Below, one piece after another: positions 35,236 through 47,765 of a stretch of 64,000 nt of DNA. The notes beneath the pieces are model-generated. The model saw nothing but the letters and a program-made list of their open reading frames with translations. It did not search any database and was not told where the DNA came from. Each line of letters starts with the position of its first letter. The first letter of the stretch is position 1. The stretch lies in assembly GCA_016859345.1 (NCBI GenBank), contig CM029131.1:9003891-9067890 (forward strand). Reading direction: 5' to 3'. The translations under genes were made by a program, and so were the position numbers. Source of the DNA: Istiophorus platypterus (Eukaryota > Chordata > Actinopteri > Istiophoriformes > Istiophoridae).

Positions 35236-35870
35236 ACTATTCTTTAATACAAAAAGTGACGTTTCCATATCTGCACAGAACGATAATCAGTACTAATGTA
35301 ATATCCCAATAAAAGCCGATCACTTGTAGCGTTAAATCGCTGCCCAGCAGCAGAGCAGGAGCTGCTTTTTCTCCAGTGGTTTTGCTTAGAGCTGAGACCG
35401 AATAACAGCAAAAAATCATATCCCTCGAAGGCCAAACAATAAACAACAGAGTGGCAACTCTCTAGCTGCATCAGGTTCATTTTAGCTTCACCTCCTGCGG
35501 AGTCATTATTCTTGTTTTTAAAAGGCGGACAATTAGTCAGACGGTGCTCGGAAAACAGTCGATGGCCGCTGTTCCTGTGGATATAGCTAATTAGTGAGGG
35601 AAAGCGAAAAATAAAGGTAAAGGAGCCTGCGTTGCTGTGGATATACAGTAGAACGCTCGAGTCCTTACACCTGAGAGCGGATTTCCTAACAACCCCTGCA
35701 GTCGTCCTGTGCTCGGAATGAGAGCGCTCTGCTTTCCGGCACCGTCCAGTCCTAATGTATTCCGGAAAAGTCGGGCAGAGGCCGGCGAGCTTGTTAGAAG
35801 ACTAGCAAACCGAGGAGCTGCGAGGGCGAGGAGGTCAGTTTCTCCTCCCCCTCTGTCTTTCTTCACACTT
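35236..35870. other. Unassigned sequence
   Basis: Mixed unique sequence, becoming CpG-richer from about 35,730. Neither strand carries a gene I recognise. Confidence 0.5.
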
Positions 35871-35874
35871 GCAG

Positions 35875-36057
35875 CCCCTCCTCTTCCCCTCTAGTCCCCC
35901 TCTTCACCCCCGCCTCCCTCGCCCTCTCCGCCTCCCGCTCCTCCGCCCGTCTCCCTCTCTCCTCGCTGTTTGTTTATCCGCCTGCTTGTTACCGTCTCCC
36001 CCCCGTCCTCTTTCCGTGCCCCTCCCTCCCTCTCCCACAATCTCGTTCAGTAACAGG
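35875..36057 (+). other. CT-rich block bounded by acceptor- and donor-like sites
   Basis: A TTTCTTCACACTTGCAG acceptor lies at the left edge. About 180 bp of CT-rich sequence follows, ending in CAG|GTGAGT, a consensus donor, at 36,057/36,058. The CT-rich body looks like a non-coding 5'-UTR exon. Pyrimidine-rich DNA easily creates acceptor-like sites, so only the donor is notable. The frame through it is proline/leucine-rich and probably not coding. Confidence 0.3.
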
Positions 36058-36223
36058 TGAGTTCCCAGAACTAATTACAGGAGGCTATCCCAGGGTGCAG
36101 CGGGGGCCAGCTCATTTGCAGGCGGAGGGAGCGCGAGAAAGCTGTCTAATAACATTTTCTACTGCCTGATTAAAAACAGCCCATAAATCACTTGTTCACA
36201 TGGGCCTGTGCACGTGAGTGCGT

Positions 36224-36225
<2 letters not shown>
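36058..36225. promoter_or_regulatory. Possible regulatory block
   Basis: The stretch is low in repeats and contains AACTAATTACAGGAGG, CAGCTCATTTGCAGG and TCTAATAACATTTTC. It immediately follows the donor-like site at 36,057. The texture is CNE-like and support is weak. Confidence 0.25.

Positions 36226-36269
<44 letters not shown>
36226..36269. repeat. (CA)n microsatellite
   Basis: A perfect CA tract of about 22 units, with a CACAC tail just beyond. Confidence 0.95.
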
Positions 36270-36276
<7 letters not shown>

Positions 36277-36777
36277 TGCTCACTATCTCAAATAGAGCCA
36301 TCAGCCACAAGCCTTTAATACATACTAAAATACTGTACAACCAATTTAGCAGCTTGAAGGACATATACACTTAGTCTCACGCACCCCATCTCACTGTCTC
36401 ATAAAGCCGCTGCAAATGATGATCATATAATGTTATAGTACGGCCATAGATTTTATATCGTTTGCATGTATGCAGAGGACGCCCACAGTTTATTTTTCAT
36501 TTTAATTTGTGTGATGGGGCAATAAAAATGCAAAGCGGATGGTAATGACCTCCAGGCGGAATTTGAACAACGGGATCCAAGCTGATGTCAAGATGTCGCA
36601 GCCCCTCCGAGGGCGATGCCGTCGACGGGCGGGGGACCCGTCGCGACCGGTTTACCCGACATGCCACCGACGGGCGGGCGGTCGGAGGAGGCGCGTGGAT
36701 AAACCCATACGCACCTGCTCTCCTGGGCTATAAGTCGGTGCTTCAGCGCTCAGAGCCCCCCACGTCCGGGGATGCGG
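36270..36777. other. Unassigned sequence
   Basis: AT-rich to about 36,540, then CpG-rich at 36,600-36,710. No gene is recognised. Confidence 0.5.
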
Positions 36778-36853
36778 TAATGATTCTTTTCATTACCACT
36801 TCTTCTGTAGATTATTTCCTCTTCTGGCCCAGTAAATGTCAGAAAATAACAGT
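36778..36853 (-). repeat. Dispersed teleost repeat D, 3' segment, minus strand
   Basis: On the minus strand it reads TTATTTTCTGACATTTACTGG, then GAGGAAATAATCTACAG, then GGTAATGAAAAGAATC. This is the decayed 3' part of a family whose fresher copies read TTTTCTGACATTTTATAGACC followed by ATTAATCG-type words. The matching 5' part lies on the other strand at 37,141-37,262. Confidence 0.6.
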
Positions 36854-37140
36854 AAAATAAAGTCTTAGCTGTCCTCCTGGCAGTGTCGGGAACGTTTGGA
36901 ACGGCATTTAGACCTAAACTCCGAAACCGGATTTTAAGGAATAATATATGAACAGTCAAAGGCCCCCGGTGGAGTCCTCTACCACCAGTACCTTGGACTG
37001 ACAGTTGGTAGCATTAATAGGCAAGTGAAGTCATTCAAAAGAAAAGGTTGGTTCTCCACATTGTCAGCGCTGAGGTTATTAAAGACACAGAGTTTTGGTC
37101 AAACGGCACAAAACTTAAAATCTGCAAAAATATCTGCCAC
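36854..37140. other. Spacer between divergent repeat D fragments
   Basis: Unique-looking sequence. No gene or repeat is recognised. Confidence 0.45.
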
Positions 37141-37262
37141 CAGTTCCAACCTCTCAAACTAGATGATTTGCTGCTTTTGTCTGTTTTTATACTGTAAAAC
37201 TCAAAACATCTCAATGTGATAGAAACTCAATATACAAGACGTCACCCCGGGTCCCGGTGTCC
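37141..37262 (+). repeat. Dispersed teleost repeat D, 5' segment, plus strand
   Basis: CAGTTCCAACCTCTCAAAC is followed by GATGATTTGCTGCTTTTG, TATACTGTAAAACTC and AGACGTCACCCCGGGTC. This matches the order in repeat copies I know, which read GAGGATTTGCTGCTTTTC and later GACGTCACCTTGGGCTC. It is non-coding. Confidence 0.68.
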
Positions 37263-37596
37263 AAACACCCACAGAGCCTGGCTGACAACAACTGGAAGGT
37301 CATCATGCAAAGTATTATCTTCTCCCATAACGCGAAAACACTGAGGTTAATATGGCACCGCGCCGTCTCTTCTGGCAGGTCCAGTGCAATAACCCAGCCA
37401 GCCGATTAACAGCGATAGCATCGCTGGCCCCGAACGGCAAACAGCGGCCACTCTCTGCGTCTCACACGGTGGCCATTTAACACCGCTGTTGCCCGCGTGA
37501 AACGGGCAAACAGAGCGCTTGTTTGTTTTAAACACAAATACAAACAATCCTGCAGTGCTGAGTCGGCTCCTGTGGAGTTATTGTTAGACGACCCTG
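37263..37596. other. Unassigned sequence
   Basis: Mixed unique sequence with no gene recognised. Confidence 0.5.
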
Positions 37597-37624
37597 AAAA
37601 AATAAATAAATAAATAAATAAATA
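37597..37624. repeat. (AAAT)n tetranucleotide repeat
   Basis: About seven AAAT units. Confidence 0.93.
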
Positions 37625-38466
37625 ACGGATCTTTCCATGGATCCCACTAGGAGCCAAAATGGAGCAAAGCAGCATTCAATTCGAGCACAAGGGGGTAAAA
37701 GTTCGGTGCCGGCAGGTGCAACGGCGTTACGGGAGAGATGAGGCGAGGGGAGGTCTGAAGCAACTTCTCCTGTGGAGGTGGAGGCGGCTGATGATTTCTC
37801 CCGCTGCTCGGACGTGGGCTTGCTTCGTGGGGGCGTGATCAACCTGCACGTGCCGTCGGATGAATCAGCGTATCGGACCGCGCGCCGACCGCGTCATGGA
37901 ACGCACGGCGTCACGCCGGGACTGTGAAAGCAATCTGATTGAACCTCAGTTTGCGCTGCAGGGATGGGCGAGTGCGGACGAGCGCTGCTTGTACACACAT
38001 CCAGACACTTGCAGTTTCCTACGGGGCCGAGTAGTAAGCGTTGCACCGCCGACCTCGCTTGGCACCCGTTTTCGGTTTTGATTCTACAACTTCCTCCCAA
38101 AACGAGAGGAGGTCGGCAGCTCATTGCAGCCAGGAAGCCGCCGCAGATGGCCGAGCATGTTGAGCGTGGGCCCACCGAGTGAATCTCCCTCCCTCTGTGC
38201 AGCTGATGGACTGCCGGGCCTTCTCATGATCACTTACTGAAACAGGAATCCCGCCAAGAGATTATGATTGTGCTGTAACCGCCGGTTAGAGCTGCGAGGT
38301 CCTGATTTTGATTTAGCGCTTGAACTTTCTCCTCCACTTATCAGCTTTTCTTGTCGTCGAGGGGACACGCGTCACATGGCTAAACATCAAATTAAAACTT
38401 CCTCGCAATAATCCCGAGCTTCCTGGGTGAAATGTGAGACACAGGGATCCCAGGAAAATGTTGAAC
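37625..38466. other. Unassigned sequence
   Basis: CpG-containing mixed sequence. Position 38,320-38,430 is AT-leaning with CATCAAATTAAAAC. No gene is recognised. Confidence 0.5.
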
Positions 38467-38489
38467 GTGTGTGTGTGTGTGTGTGCGCG
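38467..38489. repeat. (GT)n-GCGCGT tract
   Basis: About nine GT units passing into GCGCGT. Confidence 0.9.
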
Positions 38490-38708
38490 TATGAGTTTGC
38501 CCGCATGCCCGTCTTTCTGTGTGTGTGTTGTTTTGCATATGGTTTTGCTGATGCAGGCAGATTCGGGCGCTGCATCTTCGCTCAACGCTCGCAGCCTTGA
38601 GCTAGGAAGGGGCGAAGCCCAAAACGGCAGAAAATCAAAGAGTAAGCAAAATCCTGAAATACATACGCGCGCAAACAAACAAACAAACACACACATGAAC
38701 ACATGAAT

Positions 38709-38711
<3 letters not shown>

Positions 38712-38763
<52 letters not shown>
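38712..38763. repeat. (CA)26 microsatellite
   Basis: A perfect CA tract, preceded by AAAC and ACAT-type units from about 38,668. Confidence 0.95.
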
Positions 38764-38764
<1 letters not shown>

Positions 38765-38906
38765 CTGCAATCCATCCTCCTTAAAACTCATTTTCCACTT
38801 TAGCAGCTCCTTGCAAGAGTCATATTTGATTTACACACATATAGTGTCAGACTTCACAGTGGGATGACCCATGAGCTTCAGACCAGCTCATATCCTTTGA
38901 ACATAA

Positions 38907-38943
38907 ACACACACACACACACACACGCACGCACGCACGCACG
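38907..38943. repeat. (CA)n-(CACG)n compound repeat
   Basis: About ten CA units pass into four to five ACGC units. The CpG-bearing tetranucleotide presumably arose from the CA tract. Confidence 0.93.
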
Positions 38944-40604
38944 CTCATGCACAGACATGCGCATGTGCAAAAGGAAGCTCCTGTCGCTAAGATGCAGGGC
39001 TCAGGTGCTGAAGCCTCTGACTCTCATCGTCCAAAATCTATAACAGGCAAAAGACTCCCATTAAACAACCTTGGAGTGACACAGCATCCGCCAAAGCCTG
39101 GGCCATGCGTCACGCCGAGCTCGGCGTGCTCCATCACGGCAAACAGTCCCGGCTCCGGGCCTCCGCACGCGCCGCCGCAGCGCCCTAATAAACAGCCTCC
39201 TTTTTTTTTTGTTGTTGTTGTTTCTTTGTGGGCGCACCCATAGGATACAGCGGCGACTTCGTCTTTCTGTTTCCTGCTTCCTCGGGTCATGCGAGCGAGC
39301 AGTTATGTAAGCGCCGCGCTAGAACGAGGGGCAGAGCACACCTATCTATAAAAACCATAAGTGGTGGTGATGGGCGGGGAGAGAAAAATAAAAATCCCTG
39401 GTACGTGGTTTGGAAACAGTTTGCAAAAAGTGACCTGTGTTCGAGAGCTTGGATCTAGAGCAGTGAAATACCTCCTTGTCCTGTTAGTACAAAGCAACTA
39501 AGCTATTATACTTCGAGGCCCTTATCTGTACTGTAAAACCCCCGTTTCTCCTTTTCCCAGCAAACGTTTTTTATCACCAACTCCATTTTGAGTTGAGCAA
39601 TAATTGTTGTTGCGAAAAGATGATTTCTTTTTTCTGCTCCTGGGATTTTTATTTTTTTTTGACAACAGCTCAGGTGGGGAGAGCAGAGAGCAGCGATCAG
39701 TATTCATAAAGCCCAAAAGATACTCATTCTTGGAAGGAGATGGACCAAAGTGAAAGAGAATAGCAAAATTGTTTGCTACTCTGAGATAATGGATCGGCCA
39801 GGCCAGCCTGCAGCACGGTGAAAATCGTTACGCTGTACTATATCTCTGGCCAAAAAAAAAAATAGAAAAAAACAGAGTCAAAGTGGCAACGCTGGGATGC
39901 CTGACTGAAACAGCTCAGCTTATTCTGTGTATGAATGTTTTGTAAAACCTAATTCGATGATTTTAGCTTGAGCCTTGAGAAATAAATAAGTCCAGGACCT
40001 TGACCATGAGGGACTTGCATGCTGTCTGCCTTTACAGTCCCTGAAGTCATGCCGTTATTGTTTACACTTAATAAACCGAGTATTATAATAACTTAAAGAA
40101 TTCCAGTAATGTTTAAAAAAAAAAAAAAAAGAAACAGCAGATGTTCTTTTCAATTCAAGGACTGTTTTCTTTTGGTCGTTTATTTTTTCTATTCCCACAG
40201 ATAATTGGCCAGATGTAGACTGAGATTTTTGTAGCACAGCTACATTGGACTAAAGGCAAAGAGACACATTTTTCCGCAAACTAAAACGTCAACAGTAAAT
40301 ATCAGTTTTTGGTGTCAGGCGCTAAGAATCAAAGAGAAAGCTCTTCAGTGCTGATTTACTATTCTCTCTTCAAGAGATGAGAGAATTATTATAGAAGGAA
40401 CAAATTCTCCACTGAGGGTAGACTCAATAGACTAGAAAGAAACAAAAATGTCTATAAAATGATGGTATTTTCATTCTTTTTACCGTCAATATTCTCCAAC
40501 CTACTCTCCAACTGTAGGTCTATATATGCATATTCTTTGGGGGTCGGTAACAGGCATTCTGGGAAATAATATTCAACTAAAGGCAGAAGTAAATATGCTC
40601 ACAA
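38944..40604. other. Unassigned, AT-leaning
   Basis: GTT/T-rich sequence lies at 39,199-39,225. A or T runs lie at 39,651-39,660, 39,853-39,861 and 40,113-40,130. The T-rich run at about 39,638-39,660 is not followed by a coding frame. No gene is recognised. Confidence 0.5.
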
Positions 40605-40835
40605 AGGCAAAGCTAACATCCAATGTCATGCAGGTGCAATGTGCTGGCATGCTAACAAGTACCGATTAACACTAAGGGGAACGTCATTCGTACGACAGGT
40701 GTTTGGTCAAAAACCAAAGCACTGGACACGTCAGAGGTTTGATCTCCGCGATCACCGAAGCTGTCACGATTCCTCCTGAGGAGAACGTGAACGTCCACAC
40801 CAAAGTTTGTGGCCATTTTATTTCACAGACAAATC
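40605..40835 (+). repeat. Dispersed teleost repeat, copy 2 (AAATTTCATGGCAA family)
   Basis: It contains GCTGGCATGCTAACAAG, then TTTGGTCAAAAACCAAAGC, ACTGGACACGTCAGAGG, GATCACCGAAGCTGTC, CCTCCTGAGGAGAACGTG and CACCAAAGTTTGTGGCC. This is the 5' part of the family seen at 3,710-3,865 and overlaps it in the CCTC(C)TGAGG region. It has the same orientation as copy 1. Confidence 0.72.
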
Positions 40836-41052
40836 AAGACTGCTACTACTTTAATATCCAGTGTAGAGACAAGTAAAGAACATACACGTGTACTGCTGAC
40901 TTGAAACACTGTTGTGCAATTAAGCGCCCAGCCCTGGATCAGATTATCATCATGATTACATGTCCTTTTAAGCAGTGAAAGGAAAATTTTAAAAAGTTTT
41001 TAAAAAAAGTTGGACATCTCCTTAAACCACAAAAGGTGATCTTGTTAGTCTT
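40836..41052. other. Unassigned sequence
   Basis: AT-rich sequence with no feature. Confidence 0.5.
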
Positions 41053-41097
41053 TATATATATATATACATATATATATATATACGTATATATAGATAT
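41053..41097. repeat. Imperfect (TA)n microsatellite
   Basis: A TA tract with single C/G interruptions (TACATA, TACGTA, TAGATA). It is largely self-complementary. Confidence 0.9.
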
Positions 41098-43770
41098 ACT
41101 ATGTTATGCCACAGGCAAGAATTAGACGCCAACTCTTTATTAAGCAGACTTTGTGAGAAAATATGAATCAGTACTGTGTGTTTTGTGTCCAGCGAGTTGA
41201 GTGATTAGTCATTGTGTTAATCCTCGCTCCGAGGCACACTGTTGTGAGAGAGTTGGTTGCTGTGTCTAATCTCAGGCGTTGCATAGATAATGATAAGAGT
41301 AGAGCAGGCCTCAGGGACACGCCGCTCTCCACGTTTGTCACCGGAAATTTCACGCCGTTGTCAAATGAGTGTTTTTGTTTTTGTGGGAAGAAGGGGGGGG
41401 GTGCATAAATGTTTACATGCATTTGAAATTTATAGGCCAACGGATCAGGGTGGCGAGATGAAATTAAACTGTTCTCCCAAAATTTTTCATTTTCAATAAC
41501 AGAATTTCTCCGGAAATTCTAACCATATCATGATAATCGTATAATTTCTCCGGATTCTTCTTTGGAACTTTTAACACTGAAAATATAAGAATTAAAAAAA
41601 AATAAAAAAGATTGTCCCACGCTGTATTAGTACTTCAGCAAAGTTCAGACGTGCAGTGGTTTGTTAAGAATCCAGCTCGCAAAACAAAGGGGCGATCGGA
41701 AGTGAGGAGGATATAAGTGGCTATAAGTGGTAGTAACCAGGATGAGAAGGGGGCAAAGCTTCGCCCGGGAGAGTGGAGGAGGGAGGTGCGAGGAGGCAGG
41801 GGGAGCGGCGGGGAGCAGTGGGGAGCGGCGGGCAGCGCTACAATCGCACAGGTTATTTGGGGACTCTTGGGGAAGCAGAGGGGGACCTCGGTGAACTCCT
41901 CATTTCTGTGAGGCTTTATGTAGCGTGACGGTTCCAAATGAAACTCCGCGATCATGTGGGAGCGCTCTATTAATTTGCGGCTCAGGCCGCCTCCTTGGGG
42001 AGAGAGCTGCCACAGCCAGTACTGCACCCCCCGACCCCCCCACCCCCCTTTGCAGCTTCCAGCGGAGCTTCTTGTTGCTTATTGACTGAGGAGCTGCATC
42101 GCAATGTTTCTCCACGTCCGCGGCCCTGGTTTTTCGCCTCAAGTGCCGAGACGATCTATCATTACTCTAGTCGCCTACTCTAGACTTTACAGGATGGATG
42201 AAGAGCGGCGTGAAATAAAAGTAATCTCGGTTCTTGGAGCAATATACAGGATTTAAGCTAGCAGGAATACACTCTGTTCCTACAACATGGCATGCTCTGA
42301 GAAATCTAATCTGGTTCTGTTAAAAAGTCCCGGTGAAGTATAACCACAAGAGGGATTTCTAACCGACAAGATAACATTGGTGGAGCTTTATGAGAAGCGA
42401 CCCATGAAGGGTTGCACAAATAGTTGGACAAATACCCACACCCATCTTTCAAGTCGGTAACTGTGAGAAAGCCGTTACTATCTACAGCCTTTGTTCCTCT
42501 AGATTCGCTGTGTTTTGGACACAATGGCACTCATTACAATCAGGCTTTTCAACAAGAACCTGCCGGCTACAAAGTCATGGGTGAGATCACAAGGCTCTCT
42601 TAAGACTCAAACCCTGGAGCACATAAATTCATATGAAAAGATGGCGAGCACTGGCACTCTTCCCACAAACCTTCCTCCTTTGATTCTTCCAGCAACACCC
42701 TTTATCTTGCTCTACCTTTAAATATGCACAAGACTGCACAAATGTGGCCCAATTAGTGAAAAACAACAGCTATCTGTAGATTTGACGAATCCCTCATTTT
42801 GTAAGTAGTCGGGAAGGGAAAAAAAACAAAAAAATCTGATCCACGTGGTCGGGCTTCCTGTGCGACCAGCGAAGACAAACAGGAAAACAAAAATGAGTTT
42901 CAGTGGTTAGGACGGCGAAGTCCATCCAAAGATATCCTCATGTGGGACCCGCCAAGGAGGGACTGGAACCGACACGTGAGGAAAACGGTTTCACCGGGAG
43001 AGCCAGGATTTCAGTAAACACGCCATCTGATCTAAGTAAAGACAGGTTCTTTAATTACTGAGAAATCCTTTGCGTATTCCCATGGGTGCACACGTCCTTG
43101 GGAACTCTTTGGATGGTGGGCGGGAAGACAACGGTCCCAAAGTGCCCATGTTGGGAACAGGGCAACTAGGAACGATGGGAAGTTGTGCAGATATACAAAG
43201 TAATTAAAAACACGCCTACAGTTTGCCTGGTGCACCTTATGAGTGCTTGCAAGACGATCATTATGACTTTGAGAGATAATAACACGCTTGACGGAACAAC
43301 CCTGAAACAGCTATACTTGAAAACTCCAGACCGCTGTTGTGCAGAAAACAGTACAGTAGTATAAAATCCATAGGTGTTAATAACTATATTGAGCAGCAGA
43401 ACAACAAACATCATTAGCTTCCCAAGCAAATAACATTAAGCATTGGGGGCTGCTTGAAAAGCTTCCCACGTAGGGGGAGAACAGGATATCTTCCCCCCCA
43501 CAGACACTGGTGATGAGACTAGTGTGGGAGGACCAGGAAACAGAGCAATGACATGAAAAGAGGAAGAAATGAAAAGGAGGGGGGGGGGTGGAAGACTGAG
43601 GAGTCAAACAAGAAGAGATAGAAACAAAAATAAGCTGGCCCACATTGCATTAGGAGATTCCGTTTGAAGATTGGCTGGCATGGAGAGGCAATCAAGAGAG
43701 CAGGGCCTGTTTGGCCTCACTGCAAGCTATTCTGCTGCACTGCAACCACATCTCAAGTGTCCCTCCTCTG
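41098..43770. other. Unassigned sequence
   Basis: A G run lies at about 41,393-41,401. GGGAGCGGCGGGGAGCAG-type repeats occur at about 41,800-41,835. C-rich sequence covers 42,026-42,050 and a G run lies at about 43,579-43,589. Neither strand carries a convincing gene. Confidence 0.45.
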
Positions 43771-43797
43771 CCTCCTCCTCCTCCTCCTCCTCCTCCA
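43771..43797. repeat. (CCT)9 trinucleotide repeat
   Basis: A perfect CCT/CTC tract followed by C-rich sequence. It encodes poly-Ser or poly-Leu in shadow frames. Confidence 0.93.
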
Positions 43798-46700
43798 CCC
43801 CCCACCCCACCCTTCCTTCTCTCTCATCTATCGCTCACTCCTCATCTATTCCTCATCAAGTAGTGCCTCCCATAAACAAGGATATTGGCCACCAGGCAAG
43901 AAATCTGAGAAGAGCGATCCCTTTTAAAGACAGCCTCTGCATCATTTCCTAGCAGGACCAATCCCTCAAGGACACTGGACAATCTGAAGCCATCTTAATG
44001 CTGGGAAGTATCGGGTGTGGGCGGGGGGTGGGGGTGAGGTTTAAACTGGGATATGCCCTCAGTGTTACACACCCTAACCCATCCACTGTTACAAGACCAT
44101 GGTGAGGTGTGATTGGCAGCCGGGCTGATCTCCTTGGGCGGGTCAGCAACGGGACCACACACTATTCACTTGGGGGTCCATCAATCACGATTTGGCTTAA
44201 TTAACCAGCAGGAATGACAGGCCAAGGGCTGACTGCCTGGACGGACGGACGGATGAATGGATACAGGGAAATATGATGGATACCACACAACACAATACAG
44301 CAGAGGATAATTTGATACTGTAAGCCCAAAGGAAAGCTCAGACTGCAAGGCCAGCAGAGAAAAGAGTGGCAGCTGATGCCAGCCAACAGAGATTGGTTCA
44401 CATCATTCAGTGAACTATTACAGTATGGTCTTCAGTTACATTTATATACAAGCGGACCGAATCTATGGATTGCTTGCTCCTCAATATTATTATCTAAGCT
44501 TTAAACGAGTTTGTGCTGGTGACTTTTACCTGCACAATTTAACATTTTTTTTTATACAAGTCCTAATACAATACCTTGACTCCAGTCCCACAATGAAAAT
44601 TACGTGCTTTTTTTTCCGCGAGACATAACGAGAAATATAAACATGGGTTTTTTTTTTTTTGAAAAACCCTTTTATGTCTTTTAATTAAAGAAAAAAAAAA
44701 GAATCAAATGTCCTCAAATATTGAATATTACCCAGACACAAGGAGATGTACAAAAAGTTACCTGAACAAACACGTCTGCGGTTGTTTATGACAACAGCGA
44801 CATTTGTGATTTAGTACACAATGGGAACTAAGGCCGGACAGTAAACAAGATTATGAAACTCTTCAGACATTCAATGCCAGTTTTTGGTGCTTGACAGTCG
44901 CTGAAACTCAGCACTGCAGACATACAGTCTGCATATACTGCTTAATAACTAATAAGGCCTAATACCCAGGCCTATCAAATGTAAACGATCCAAGGATTTT
45001 CTTCACAAAGAGCTGGTGTTTTTGTTTTGTTTTGTTTTAGACAAGTGCACTCACAAATTTAAGATTACCTAAAGCAATAATAGCCACAGCAACAATAGCC
45101 GGCCCACCTCATCTCATTAATGGGGGTGTCCAAAGGCCTGCGCCGCACTCTCATCAGCGTCTACTAGCCAGCACAGCTACAATTAGCATTAGTCCCTTTC
45201 TCAATCACACTGATGGACCATACAGTCTATCGGCAGCCCCTGTTGGCTCAGACTGACTAATGTTCAATTGACCAACGGCACACATCCAGCAAGAGAGAAG
45301 CTGAAAAATACTGTTCTTTGGGTGTCAATGGACGGCCCCTCTTCATTATGGTTCAGTCCATGTCTCAACATTAGCACATTCGTCCGTCCATTAATCTGTC
45401 ATCCAGCCACCCCTTCCCATCATCCATCTGCGTCCAACCCCGTGCCTTCTTTAGCCCAAGACTTCATCTGTCGGCGTGTTGGTGCCCCTCCAGTACTTCA
45501 CCTGCTGCGGCGCATTAATGCCCTCCCATCAAAAACTTCTTCTAGCGATGACAGAAAGGGGTTTAATTATTTCCATGTGTGCATCTGCTGTGCAGCCTCT
45601 TCCCCATGTCTGCACCTAGTCGCTGCCCATCCCAATTTATCCACCTTCTATTTCCATTTCAGGGAAGTCCTTGTCTCTCCATCACTTTCAGACAACTTCC
45701 ATTTCATTCTTGAACTCCAGTTTTTGCATATTATACCTCATTTAATTCAAAATAATGACATCTTTATTACTATTTACTCTTCTGACACTGTTCACCACAG
45801 CGTGCCATGGGAAATTTAGTACATCAAGTCTTGTGGTAATAGACTAAAATATGCAAAAGTGTTATAACAACAAACCTAAGAGGACTAGGCAGATGTGATT
45901 GTGAAAGTCTACGTCCGTGTCTGACTTTTTTTCATTTGATTGACTAACTTTACTTTGCTCTTTGGAGCTTAAATAATGTGTGTTCGCTTCTGAATTAGAC
46001 TTACACTTGAGGTGATATAAATAACAACACCCCCTCCCCTAACAGATTGTATGAAAAATGCAAATTGGACATATAAAAAAATTAAGACATGACCTTAATA
46101 TCCTTATTTGTTGTAATAGCACTGCAGCAGAATAATCATTACTCTGCGGGAGTGAAGAAATGCAAGAAAATATCTTGTATCTAAAGAATGTTAAACTCAG
46201 TCGACTGTACCTCTGTTGGTAAAAGGTTCGACAGGACTGTATATATTTCTTTTAAGACTTGACCATTTTACTGCTCCATATGAGCAAAAATGACAGCTTT
46301 TACCTAAGAAAATACATTTAATCAGTAACAAAAAACGAGTGTTATACCAGGAAGATACAGCAAGTGAATGGTGATTGCAAAGATCTGTTTTTGAAACAGA
46401 TAAGATAAAGTCATCAATTGATAATTTACAGCAGAACAAAATAAGTATGTGAAGATACTGTATACACCAGCTTTTATATTTTATTCTTAACATCTGTCAT
46501 AGTTGTCTGCCCTTTTTCAACAAGCTCCCACAATAATGTTGTCAGTGTTAATCAGTCTCTGACAGTATAGTACAGAAATCAATGTTATGCCTATGCTTAT
46601 GCAAGTTATACACATCACAGCTCATTTTACTCATCGGATGATGTCTTCGCTTTCAACCATATAAGCTCTCAAAATTACTGTTACTAAGGGAAATCTCATC

Positions 46701-47280
46701 AGTAACAGAGAAGATGGAAATTTGGGTTTCTGGGCTTTGAAATCATCACCTGAAGAAAGACGTCATTGACATTACGTCAGTGGTTTTGTAAAGTCCTTGA
46801 TGCCAAATGGACCGAGCCAAGCGAAGGCAGAGGACGAGCGGACGGTCGGCCACTTTATCAGAAGTCTGAGGACGAGCAAGTAAAACCCTTTGACGGGAAC
46901 CACTGGGTGCGCAGATCCATTTCATATTAGCGTTGAAGTCCGCCACTGCTACCATTTAATTTTTTATGTTTATGCATGCATTATGTCATAGAAAATTTCT
47001 TTTTGCCATTCATATTTCACATATGATTTACATCAGCTTGCTCTGAAGCAAATCCCGACGCTTTTTGTGAAGCTATTAAAAATGGTCTAAGTGGGTCACT
47101 CAAAAAACGCACGGCTCAGAACTGGAGTGGCTCCGGAGCTCTCCTGCCATTTCTCTGATCCCTCTGTTCTTCATTTAATCATGCCTGCCGGTGCCCAAAC
47201 CCAAAAGTAAGCCCCGGACCAACAATGCAGCATCCCATGAGAGGATGCGCTTTGGAGGAGCAGGCTGTGAAGTGTGCGGA

Positions 47281-47290
<10 letters not shown>
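43798..47290. other. AT-leaning unassigned sequence
   Basis: GGAC units lie at 44,239-44,253. T or A runs lie at 44,542-44,551, 44,647-44,660 and 44,690-44,700. A GTTTT repeat lies at about 45,021-45,040. Position 45,100-45,230 has CTCATTAATGGG and CTACAATTAGCATTAG and may be regulatory. A 183-codon plus-strand frame at 45,268-45,819 is of a length expected about once by chance and has no family signal. Confidence 0.45.
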
Positions 47291-47312
<22 letters not shown>

Positions 47313-47313
47313 T
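47291..47313. repeat. (GT)n microsatellite
   Basis: A GT tract of about eleven units with GT/CG-rich sequence on its left. Confidence 0.92.
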
Positions 47314-47589
47314 CCGTGAATGCTACGGAAATAAAAGTGAGGACGGGCGGAGGGAGAGGAGGAAGAGCGCGCAACCACTTCTCCCCCATCCATCTGTCAG
47401 TCAGACCACTGTGCCCACTGGATCCGTTGTCACTCTGGCATCCTGGCCCTGCCTATTAGCCCGCTAGTTAGGACTGGCATTTAGACTGGCAGGACACACA
47501 TAGGCAGGAGCCAAAGGGTCTCCTGCTTGGCTCGCACCGGGCTGATGCAAAGCAGTAGACAAAACCCACAGGAGCGCATGGCAACATGC
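47314..47589. other. Unassigned sequence
   Basis: Mixed unique sequence with no feature. Confidence 0.5.
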
Positions 47590-47765
47590 AGCAGCTGCCT
47601 CCTCCAATCACGTCACTCTGGCCTAATTTGATTCCATCTCGACAGGATTCAATTACATTTTATTAATTTTGGCACAGCGCGACTCCATAGTTTGACTGAA
47701 TCTCTGGCAATGCAATTTAACTGGATGCAATCACGTTCACTTGAATTGAATGAATTTTTAAACAT
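47590..47765. promoter_or_regulatory. CNE-like block
   Basis: Repeat-free block containing CCAATCACGTCACTCTGG (CCAAT plus a CRE-like ACGTCA), CCTAATTTGATTCC, TTCAATTACATTTTATTAATTTTGGC and GCAATGCAATTTAACTGG. The mix of CCAAT, CRE-like and TAAT cores is suggestive of an enhancer. Texture is the only evidence. Confidence 0.35.

Noticed and set aside
45268..45819. 183-codon plus-strand frame
   Set aside because: A frame of that length is expected about once by chance in a window this size. It has no domain or splice evidence.
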